Below, piece after piece: positions 18,064-24,325 of a stretch of DNA of 33,221 bases. Both the position numbers and the translations under genes were made by a program. Below the pieces are notes generated by a model. The model was not told where the DNA came from. It worked only from the letters and a program-made list of their open reading frames with translations, and did not search any database. Position 1 is the first letter of the stretch, and each line of letters opens with the position of its first letter. The stretch is from Dehalococcoidia bacterium. GTDB lineage: Bacteria; Chloroflexota; Dehalococcoidia; Dehalococcoidales; G020351185. The stretch spans positions 885,228-918,448 of the forward strand of contig CP070729.1 of the NCBI GenBank assembly GCA_020351185.1, written 5' to 3'.

Positions 18064-18092
18064 ACAATAGCCATTTTTATATTTTTTGTCAA
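18064..18092 (-). promoter_or_regulatory. Promoter of the btuFCD riboswitch transcript
   Basis: On the minus strand TTGACA (18092-18087) is followed after exactly 17 bases by TATTGT (18069-18064). The predicted start near 18056 lies just before the riboswitch aptamer, which fits both signals. Confidence 0.7.
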
Positions 18093-18214
18093 GATATTTT
18101 TAAATAATTTTTTTATTATTCTTTTGCCATCAAAGAATTATTGACCATATCTGTTTTAATTTTCGCCGTATATAACATATCCAGTGTATCGGTTACCTTT
18201 CTTTTGGATAATAA

Positions 18215-18223
18215 TGTTATAAT
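18215..18223 (+). promoter_or_regulatory. Extended -10 promoter for the small Cys-rich gene
   Basis: TGTTATAAT (TG-n-TATAAT) is a perfect extended -10 element. No good -35 is seen 17 bases upstream, as is common for extended -10 promoters. It lies about 105 bases before the ATG at 18329. The rest of the 18093-18328 stretch is AT-rich and I see nothing else in it. Confidence 0.5.
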
Positions 18224-18328
18224 TCGAGAGATGGAGTCAGTGCTATTTTTTATCACATATATTGAATCCAAATGGTTTTTAATTTAAACTGGACTTATGA
18301 TCAATAATAAAAGATATGGAGATTGATG

Positions 18329-18634
18329 ATGGGTGATGTATTGGATGAAGCCTATAGCATAATGCAATGCAAGGAATGCCCCTGGTATAAGACCTGTATA
18401 ATGCCGATGAGATTTACCGCTGAAGATATCCGTCGCCAGATGACATCTACTCCCGGAGCCGATATCTCACAGCAGGCGGATCTTGGTATTCAAAATCTCA
18501 TATCAAGTATGGCAACTGCTGCCCAGAATTCAATTCTTGAAGGTTGTCCTGTACTTATCGAGCGTTTGCGTTCGAGCCCAAGGCTTGCCCAACAAATCAA
18601 AGAAATTATGCAGAGTTGGAGCCAGGAAGAATAG
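18329..18634 (+). CDS. Unrecognised small Cys-rich protein (101 aa)
   Basis: I do not recognise this protein. It has three Cys in a row of CKECPWYKTC near residue 15 and a fourth in EGCPVL near residue 74. A Gly/Ala/Gln-rich middle and a helical C-terminus follow. The Cys set could hold a zinc or iron-sulfur site. No signal peptide or membrane segment is visible. GGAG at 18318-18321 best fits the ATG at 18329 (7-base spacing). An in-frame ATG at 18326 and TTG at 18323 are less well spaced. Its last 29 bases overlap the 3' end of elp3 on the opposite strand. Both genes look intact through the overlap. Confidence 0.7.
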   Translation: MGDVLDEAYSIMQCKECPWYKTCIMPMRFTAEDIRRQMTSTPGADISQQADLGIQNLISSMATAAQNSILEGCPVLIERLRSSPRLAQQIKEIMQSWSQEE

Positions 18635-20030
18635 AATCCGGCATTTCTCCAAATTGTCTTTTAACCATATAACTCATTTCCGATTGGTATCCCATATTCT
18701 CAAAGCGATAGTACTGCCGGGCGCCAACCCCGCTTAAGATAACTATAGCAGTTACACCAAACTCTTTGAACGCAATCCGTTCCGCTTGTGTAAGTAAATG
18801 CTTACCTATTCCTTTATGCTGTATCGCATTAATATGACTTTTCCCAAGATTAACTTCAGGTCCGTAAACATGCAATTCCCTTACGAGTGCTAGTTTACCG
18901 TTAGAACAATCTATTTCGGGTATGGGTTTATCTTGAATTCTTAATCGCAAAAGACCAAAAAGTGTCTCCATTTTATCTTCAAGAGAAAGTAAAATCTCCT
19001 GCCCACCGGATGCTTCATAATCCAATCTTTCCATATTCGGTTCCCCAACCTGCCAGCCATTTTTTATTCTGTGTCCGTATTCACGGCAACGAATGCACCT
19101 ACAGTTAATACCCTTTTCTTTCAACTTCAGTCTTACAACATCACGCAGTGAATCCTTCAAGCCGCCTACAATGAATTTAGCTGGAATATCACGCAGTACT
19201 CTCGATATCCTAACGTACTTAGGAACATTCGCTTTTATTTCAGTTACAAGATTAACCATCACGCTATCATCGTACGGTTGATACTTACCTTCTCGATGCC
19301 ATTTCTCAAGTTTAGTACCTTCTACCACCATAGTTGGGTATATTTTTAATCCATCGGGTCTGAAGCGAGTATCAGAGAATATCATTTTTGAAAGTTCTAA
19401 ATCATGCTGTGGGCTAGAACCAGGCAATCCCGGCATCCAGTGATAATGAACTTTAAATCCATATTCTTTCAGTAACCTGGTAGCAATGACAACATCTTCA
19501 ACTAAATGCCCACGACCTACAATTTTATAAATATCATCATCTAACGTTTGTACTCCAAGTTCAATTCGTGTAACACCAAATTCGATCATCCTCTTTATAT
19601 CTTCTTGACGACACCAGTCTGGTCTAGTCTCTATGCATAACCCAACACAGCGATTTCTGGCTTTCTCATTAATCTTTTGAGCTTCTTCCAAGTTTGTGGA
19701 ATCTATTCCGTTAAGTCCATCGAAACAATCTTTAATAAATTTATATTGATACTCAACAGCGCAAGCGAGAAATGTACCTCCCATTATAATAAGTTCAACC
19801 TTGTCTGTAGGATGCTCCATCTCAGCCAATATTCTTAGCCTCAATTTAATCTGTTTTTTAGCATCGTAGTTACAGCTTATGGCACGTAACACCGCCGGCG
19901 ATTCAGGTGTATAACTTCGTGGAATGGCTGCAAAAGTGGGGCAATAAATGCATTGTCCCGGACAACTGTTAGGCTGCGTCATTACCGCTACGGGGGTAAC
20001 ACCCGATATTGTCCTTGATAGTTTTTTCAT
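18606..20030 (-). CDS. elp3: Elp3-type tRNA uridine-34 carboxymethylation enzyme (radical SAM plus acetyltransferase)
   Basis: Elp3 uses S-adenosylmethionine, a 4Fe-4S cluster and acetyl-CoA to place a carboxymethyl group on C5 of wobble uridine 34. The 474-residue protein has the radical-SAM triad Cys23-x3-Cys27-x2-Cys30 (CPGQCIYCP), then YTPESPAVLRA, IIMGGTFLAC, CVGLCIETRPDWC, RIELGVQTLDDDIY, YHWMPGLPGSS and KIYPTMVVEGT. A Cys-x2-Cys zinc region (INCRCIRCREYG) follows, then a GNAT domain with GIGKHLLTQAERIA and YYRFENMGY. The Elp3 of Dehalococcoides mccartyi is a structurally characterised bacterial example. I chose ATG 20030 rather than the TTG at 20051, because the extra seven residues lie outside the domain. 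The gene is divergent from a Trm9-like methyltransferase. Confidence 0.94.
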   Translation of the reverse strand: MKKLSRTISGVTPVAVMTQPNSCPGQCIYCPTFAAIPRSYTPESPAVLRAISCNYDAKKQIKLRLRILAEMEHPTDKVELIIMGGTFLACAVEYQYKFIKDCFDGLNGIDSTNLEEAQKINEKARNRCVGLCIETRPDWCRQEDIKRMIEFGVTRIELGVQTLDDDIYKIVGRGHLVEDVVIATRLLKEYGFKVHYHWMPGLPGSSPQHDLELSKMIFSDTRFRPDGLKIYPTMVVEGTKLEKWHREGKYQPYDDSVMVNLVTEIKANVPKYVRISRVLRDIPAKFIVGGLKDSLRDVVRLKLKEKGINCRCIRCREYGHRIKNGWQVGEPNMERLDYEASGGQEILLSLEDKMETLFGLLRLRIQDKPIPEIDCSNGKLALVRELHVYGPEVNLGKSHINAIQHKGIGKHLLTQAERIAFKEFGVTAIVILSGVGARQYYRFENMGYQSEMSYMVKRQFGEMPDSILPGSNSA

Positions 20031-20125
20031 TGTATACTCACTTAATAGCAATTATCAGTCTATCAGTTTTAAATTAAAGCAACAACTAAACATAAAAGGG
20101 TGATAATTTCTTAAGGGTAGCATTA

Positions 20126-20782
20126 TTGACTAACGACTTGAGAGATGTTTTTAATAAGCTAGCTCCTAGCTGGTATAACTACCGTCATCACTCCATATTT
20201 AGTGAAGAACTCAAGCTTTTAGCTAAGCGTTGGCAGGAAGGAAAACTTCTCAATCTGGGATGCGCCCATGGACCCGATTTCGTACCTTTTAAAGATAATT
20301 TCCAACTATACGGAATCGATTTTTCAAACGAGATGCTCGCTCTCGCCCAAAAATATTCACAGAAATACAATTTCAATGTTGAATTATCACTTGGAAATGT
20401 CATGCAACTTCCATATTCGAACAACTCATTTAACTTTGCGATATCCATAGCTATCTATCATCATATAAAAGGCAAGTCTGAAAGATTAATAGCTTTAGGC
20501 GAACTCCTACGTGTATTAAGACCTGAAGGTGAAGCTTTCATTACCGTATGGAATCGATGGCAACCTAAGTTCTGGTTTAAACCAAAAACAATATACGTAC
20601 CTTGGCGCAGACAAAATGAGACGCTTTACCGTTACTACTATCTTTTTTCCTATGCGGAACTTGAAAAACTCGTCATCCAAGCAGGCTTTCAAATAATTCG
20701 AACTTACCCGTATGATACCGGCCATTTCCCTCAAAAATACTTTTCAAGAAATATATGTTTGTTGCTTAAAAAAAATAGATAA
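20126..20782 (+). CDS. Trm9/ALKBH8-like SAM-dependent tRNA methyltransferase
   Basis: This is a class I SAM-dependent methyltransferase of 218 residues. Motif I is LLNLGCAHGPDF (about residues 41-52), the acidic ribose-binding strand is YGIDFSNEML, and the core ISIAIYHHI block is followed by RLIALGELLRVLRPEG and ITVWNRWQ. A VPW at 158-160 and YRYYYLF at 168-174, before an AELEKLV helix, are landmarks that I recognise from eukaryotic Trm9 and the methyltransferase domain of ALKBH8, which methylate cm5U34 to mcm5U34 in tRNA. It uses a TTG start at 20126 behind a weak AAGGG. Divergence from elp3, which makes the substrate of Trm9, strongly supports this role. A general small-molecule methyltransferase remains possible. 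Confidence 0.7.
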   Translation: MTNDLRDVFNKLAPSWYNYRHHSIFSEELKLLAKRWQEGKLLNLGCAHGPDFVPFKDNFQLYGIDFSNEMLALAQKYSQKYNFNVELSLGNVMQLPYSNNSFNFAISIAIYHHIKGKSERLIALGELLRVLRPEGEAFITVWNRWQPKFWFKPKTIYVPWRRQNETLYRYYYLFSYAELEKLVIQAGFQIIRTYPYDTGHFPQKYFSRNICLLLKKNR

Positions 20783-20889
20783 AAATATTTGCTTCTTATT
20801 AGCTATATTGCTAATATTACCCTTATTAATTTTATGAATTGGATACCCGATTGAGCAGTAATTTAAGCATAAACAGGAGGTTCCGTCAG

Positions 20890-21390
20890 ATGCTTATCCC
20901 AACTATTATTATGGGTGTTATTGCTATTATTTTCCTCATTATTGCCTATCAAAAAGGGGGTGGTGAGCATATCCTTGGTTTAAAGGCTGCTGGAAATATT
21001 CTTATTCAGATTCTACCATTGTTAATCTTCGCTTTTATTATTGCTGGTACCATACAGTATATTATTCCCAATGATCTGATATCAGAGTGGGTAGGTGCCG
21101 AATCTGGTCTCCGCGGTATATTCATCGGTTCTGCTGCTGGTGGTCTTACTCCAGGTGGTCCAATTATAGCAATGCCCATCGCCGCTGGTCTTTTACAATC
21201 CGGCGCCAGTATCGGCACGATGGTTGCCTTTATGACTGGCTGGTCGCTCTGGGCTTTTACCCGTTTACCTATTGAAATTGGTTTGATGGGCTGGAGATTT
21301 ACTGCTATACGCCTAGTCTGTACTTTTATATTTCCTTTATTAGCAGGTATTATTGCTAATTTTTTCTTTTCCAAGACCGAAGTTGTCTAA
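20890..21390 (+). CDS. Half-length YraQ/DUF318-type permease
   Basis: This is a membrane protein of 166 residues with about five hydrophobic segments. The central block, GSAAGGLTPGGPIIAMPIAAGLLQSG followed by GTMVAFMTGWSL (shown here in two parts), resembles one repeat of the DUF318/ArsP_1 permease family, whose full-length members have two such repeats in over 300 residues. It could work as a homodimer or with a second half encoded elsewhere; the substrate is unknown. The frame is open to a TTG at 20839, but AGGAGG at 20875-20880 points to the ATG at 20890, which begins directly with the first membrane segment. A small zinc-ribbon gene follows after 28 bases. Confidence 0.6.
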   Translation: MLIPTIIMGVIAIIFLIIAYQKGGGEHILGLKAAGNILIQILPLLIFAFIIAGTIQYIIPNDLISEWVGAESGLRGIFIGSAAGGLTPGGPIIAMPIAAGLLQSGASIGTMVAFMTGWSLWAFTRLPIEIGLMGWRFTAIRLVCTFIFPLLAGIIANFFFSKTEVV

Positions 21391-21418
21391 AAATTAGAAT
21401 CAGGAGGAGCTTTAGCTT

Positions 21419-21637
21419 ATGCTTTGTAAAATAAAATGCCCTGACTGTTCCAGTGAAGGTACAATTTCTCTACTAGAAACCACTTATGATGGGCCCTATA
21501 AGTGCTGGAAATGCCGCAACCTTTACGCTATAGAATTAAAAAACGGTGCTTTGCAGAGTTGTAAACCATTAAGCCAAGAAGAGTTCGAAAGATTACAGGA
21601 GATTGATGCTCTTAGGAAAAAATTTCGTAAACAATAA
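21419..21637 (+). CDS. Small zinc-ribbon protein (72 aa)
   Basis: The protein has a rubredoxin/zinc-ribbon pattern: CPDC near residue 7 and CWKC near residue 29, with a beta-hairpin-like segment between them, then NLYAIELKNGAL and a charged helical tail (SQEEFERLQEIDALRKKF). Start and expression are well supported by AGGAGG at 21402-21407. The order of elements (CPxC, about 18 residues, CxxC, then a Tyr-x-Ile and a Gly turn) loosely recalls the Trm112 family of small methyltransferase activators, but no family can be assigned with confidence. It lies downstream of the Trm9-like gene and the half permease on the same strand. Confidence 0.65.
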   Translation: MLCKIKCPDCSSEGTISLLETTYDGPYKCWKCRNLYAIELKNGALQSCKPLSQEEFERLQEIDALRKKFRKQ

Positions 21638-21830
21638 TTGATTGTTCCATTTTAAGAGAAACCAATCATAAATTTGAATATTCTTTGGGTTGATATTAAA
21701 CATCGATAATATACTCATAGTATTATGTTAAAAGGAATGGAAGTTGGCGTTAACATTCTTGAATATCGCATTACGAATATGATAAAAATAAACGATATAT
21801 CGAATATAATATCTATCATAAGGAGAGCTG

Positions 21831-22016
21831 ATGCCGGTAATTTTCATTGATATGTGGCAGGGTCGTACTTCAGCACAAAAAAGTCAGCTAGCAATGGGTA
21901 TTACAGCTGAATTTGTCAAAATAGGAATACCTCGCAACCAAGTCCATATCATCTTCAAAGATAATGATAAATCAAACTGGGCAATCGGTGGTAAACTAGC
22001 TTCAGAAAAGCAATAA
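21831..22016 (+). CDS. 4-oxalocrotonate tautomerase-like protein
   Basis: This is a 61-residue member of the small tautomerase superfamily. The Pro directly after Met (MPVIFIDMWQGR) becomes the catalytic N-terminal proline, and the Arg at position 11 of the mature chain is kept. The C-terminal WAIGGKLASEKQ matches the FGIGGELAS end of 4-oxalocrotonate tautomerase. The second catalytic Arg (position 39 in the reference enzyme) appears to be replaced by His in NQVHIIFKD, so the true substrate may differ. AAGGAGA lies directly upstream of the ATG. The gene stands alone in a 193-base gap that holds an AT-rich stretch with a TATAAT at 21805-21810 but no convincing -35. Confidence 0.85.
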   Translation: MPVIFIDMWQGRTSAQKSQLAMGITAEFVKIGIPRNQVHIIFKDNDKSNWAIGGKLASEKQ

Positions 22017-22028
22017 ATATTATTGTCT

Positions 22029-22568
22029 TTATGCTCTGTTTCCCCATTTTTGCTGATGCTTTTTCCTGAGAATATTTAAATTGTTTTGGAATATTCTTGT
22101 TTTTATATTATCAGTTGTCATAATCACTGCATCCTCTTGGTCATCAAGATAATAACCACGTCGGATCCCTCTCTTAAAAAAACCATACTTTTGATACAGA
22201 TTGATAGCAGTATTATTTGATACACGAACTTCAAGCGTTAGTAGATCAGCATTTTTTTCTAATGCTAAATCTAATATATTTATTAGTAACAGCTCGCCTA
22301 TTCCTTTTTGGTGATAAACCTGCTTAACAGCGAGGTTTACTATATGAGCTTCAGCAACCATCAGCCAGAAACCTGCCACACCGATTACAATATTACTTTT
22401 TTTTATATTTACTGACTTTACATTGCAAGCCACGATATAGTATGACAACTTGTTTGTTAATTCACGTTTATAATTCGTTTGAGGTTGCATTTTTGGAAAG
22501 TTATCTTGGTCAATCTCAGCTACCTGCCGTATATCTTCATTCCGCATCTGACGTATTACTATAGGCAT
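22029..22568 (-). CDS. rimI: RimI-like ribosomal protein N-alpha-acetyltransferase (GNAT)
   Basis: This GNAT-fold acetyltransferase probably acetylates the N-terminal alanine of ribosomal protein S18, as RimI does. The protein opens with MPIVIRQMRNEDIRQVAEID, has GVAGFWLMVAEAHIVNLAV as the core beta strands, the acetyl-CoA loop YHQKGIGELLL, then NNTAINLYQKYGFFKRGIRRGYY near the C-terminus, followed by a basic tail of about 30 residues. I chose the ATG at 22568; a GTG at 22580 is an equally possible start because neither has a good ribosome-binding site. It is the last gene of the ruvB-queH-rimI run on this strand. Other GNAT substrates cannot be excluded. Confidence 0.8.
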   Translation of the reverse strand: MPIVIRQMRNEDIRQVAEIDQDNFPKMQPQTNYKRELTNKLSYYIVACNVKSVNIKKSNIVIGVAGFWLMVAEAHIVNLAVKQVYHQKGIGELLLINILDLALEKNADLLTLEVRVSNNTAINLYQKYGFFKRGIRRGYYLDDQEDAVIMTTDNIKTRIFQNNLNILRKKHQQKWGNRA

Positions 22569-22591
22569 AATTAATGACACAATTTGTTCTT

Positions 22592-23131
22592 TTACTTAGG
22601 AGCAAAACGCTCCCATTCACTGTAGATGCATCCACAATACTGTTGTCGATATAATCCCAAAGGTTTCGTTATAAAACGACTATGTGAATAATCTTTTCGC
22701 AAATCGGCATAAATAAATAATATTTTTGTATCTTCTTCAACATCTTTTCCGATTTCCAACAATAAATCGTGTTTTTGGTGAGGGCTTATCAGTAAGCTGG
22801 AAGTAAAATATTTAAAACCATACTCATAAGCGATTTCGCCTGTTTATTGCAATCGAATACGGAAGCAATAACGGCAGCGTGTGTTTTCGTGTCCGACCAC
22901 TCTACGAAAATACTCCATCATTTCATATTCTTTATATATTATAATTTCAAAAGCTAACTTTTTCGCCAACAACTGTATTGCTTCAAGACGATATTCATGC
23001 TCTTTATAAGGATGAATATTTGGATTATACCAAAAGGCTTGTGTTGCATATCCCCGACCCCTCCAATATTCAACGGTGTAGGCAGTGCAGTGAGCGCAAC
23101 AACAATGAACCAAGATAGAGTTAAATTTCAT
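22592..23131 (-). pseudogene. queH: Epoxyqueuosine reductase QueH, interrupted by one in-frame stop codon
   Basis: QueH reduces epoxyqueuosine to queuosine at position 34 of certain tRNAs. The frame opens with MKFNSILVHCCCAHC and continues through FWYNPNIHPYKEHEYRLEA and the CRYCFRIRLQ block. It then meets TAA at 22846-22844 after 95 residues. The same frame then runs open for 83 more codons to TAA at 22594-22592 and encodes the expected second half: YGFKYFTSSLLISPHQKHD, GLYRQQYCGCIYS and a short tail. All family Cys pairs are present on one side or the other, and no frameshift is needed. The ATG lies 13 bases after the ruvB stop. A recent nonsense mutation, a sequencing error or a truncated non-functional product are the options; stop-codon reassignment is unlikely because TAA ends other genes here. 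Confidence 0.88.
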
Positions 23132-23144
23132 TTACATTATCGTT

Positions 23145-24137
23145 TTAAAGAAGAGTTGGTTGAGGCGGGTTCTCTTTTTTGTAATGAATACCTAAATGTT
23201 TGTAAGCTAACTCGGTGGCTACACGTCCTCTAGGAGTACGTTCAATAAAACCTAGTTGCAAAAGATAGGGTTCATAAACATCCATTATAGTATCTGTTTC
23301 CTCACTTATTGAGGCAGCAATGGTATCGAGGCCAACGGGACCACCACCAAACTTTTCAATTATAGTATGGATTAACTTATGGTCGATCTCATCCAGTCCT
23401 ATTCTATCAATTTCAAGCTTCTTAAGAGCATTAATTGCTGTTTCTTTTCTTATGTTACCATCAGACAGTACTTGAGCATAGTCCCTTACTCTTTTCAATA
23501 ACCTGTTTGACACCCTTGGTGTTCCTCTAGCACGGCAGGCTATCTCGCTCAATCCTTTACTTTCCGCTTTTACTCCTAATATAGATGCTGAGCGTTTCAG
23601 AATGGCCTCTATTGAAACCTTGTCGTAAAAATTAAAGCGATAAATGGAACCAAAACGGTCTCTTAAGGGTGGTGTTAGTTGCGCAAATCTGGTAGTAGCA
23701 CCGATTAGCGTAAACTCCGGAAGGTTGAGCCGTAAGCTTCTCGCACCGGGACCTTTGCCAATAATTATATCCAGCGCTTTGTCTTCCATGGCTGGATAGA
23801 GAATTTCCTCTACAGCTCTATTAAGTCGGTGAATTTCATCAATGAATAGAACATCATAGCTGTTTAGGTTTGTTAGTATTGCTGCAAGGTCTCCAGTTCG
23901 TTCTATCGCAGGCCCGGATGTGATTTTAACATTGACACCCATCTCACTGGCAATAATATATGCTAGAGTTGTTTTTCCTAAACCCGGTGGTCCATAAAGT
24001 AATATGTGATCTAGTGCTTCTCCTCTGCCTTTCGCGGCAGAGATGGCGATGTTAAGATTATCTTTAATATTGTTCTGCCCGATAAATTCATCCAATGAAC
24101 GTGGTCTTAAGTTAACATCAAGTGGCATATCTTCCAC
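23145..24137 (-). CDS. ruvB: Holliday junction branch-migration helicase RuvB
   Basis: RuvB is the AAA+ motor that drives Holliday junction branch migration with RuvA. The 330-residue protein has Walker [17 protein letters not shown], Walker [12 protein letters not shown], sensor 1 GATTRFAQL, the Arg finger region [12 protein letters not shown], and the C-terminal winged-helix domain ending in [12 protein letters not shown] list the GTG at 24137, the first standard start. The frame, however, encodes a typical RuvB N-terminus further upstream ([12 protein letters not shown]), beginning at an ATA (24167-24165) that sits 9 bases after a GAGG ribosome-binding site. The true start may therefore be that ATA. 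ruvB leads a ruvB-queH-rimI run and has its own extended -10 promoter. Confidence 0.96.
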   Translation of the reverse strand: MEDMPLDVNLRPRSLDEFIGQNNIKDNLNIAISAAKGRGEALDHILLYGPPGLGKTTLAYIIASEMGVNVKITSGPAIERTGDLAAILTNLNSYDVLFIDEIHRLNRAVEEILYPAMEDKALDIIIGKGPGARSLRLNLPEFTLIGATTRFAQLTPPLRDRFGSIYRFNFYDKVSIEAILKRSASILGVKAESKGLSEIACRARGTPRVSNRLLKRVRDYAQVLSDGNIRKETAINALKKLEIDRIGLDEIDHKLIHTIIEKFGGGPVGLDTIAASISEETDTIMDVYEPYLLQLGFIERTPRGRVATELAYKHLGIHYKKENPPQPTLL

Positions 24138-24227
24138 ACCGGGCTTACCCGATATAATACGTTCTATTTTAACTTACCTCAATCTTGATTAATATACTCT
24201 TAAAAAATATTACTAAAAACCTTCGGC

Positions 24228-24236
24228 ATTATACCA
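24228..24236 (-). promoter_or_regulatory. Extended -10 promoter of ruvB
   Basis: On the minus strand TGGTATAAT (TG-n-TATAAT) is a full extended -10 consensus, with no good -35 at the usual distance. It lies about 60 bases upstream of the ruvB ribosome-binding site, downstream of the rpoC hairpin. Confidence 0.6.
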
Positions 24237-24268
24237 TAATATTTTTTTCTATTTCTTAAGAAATTAAT

Positions 24269-24296
24269 GAGCCACTTCGGTAAACCTGAGTGGCTC
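24269..24296 (-). terminator. Hairpin after rpoC, probable terminator
   Basis: GAGCCACT (24269-24276) and AGTGGCTC (24289-24296) form an eight-pair stem with a 12-base loop. The stem lies 30 bases after the rpoC stop. The following minus-strand sequence (ATTAATTTC) is AT-rich but not a clean U-tract, so termination may be partial and read-through into ruvB is possible. Confidence 0.55.
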
Positions 24297-24325
24297 CTTA
24301 TTTGTTGACTAAATCTATCAATTAA

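Noticed and set aside
21638-21680. TGATTG/CAATCA inverted repeat after the zinc-ribbon gene
   Set aside because: The stem is short, the loop is long and no U-tract follows, so chance is a sufficient explanation.
21725-21850. Possible 41-codon ORF before the tautomerase gene
   Set aside because: It has no ribosome-binding site, is Ile/Asn-rich as expected from AT-rich non-coding DNA, and overlaps the start of the tautomerase gene.
22844-22846. Stop-codon reassignment or a pyrrolysine/selenocysteine-like recoding in queH
   Set aside because: The codon is TAA, which also ends fhs, acsB, acsC and other genes here. It is neither TAG nor TGA, and no recoding element is evident.
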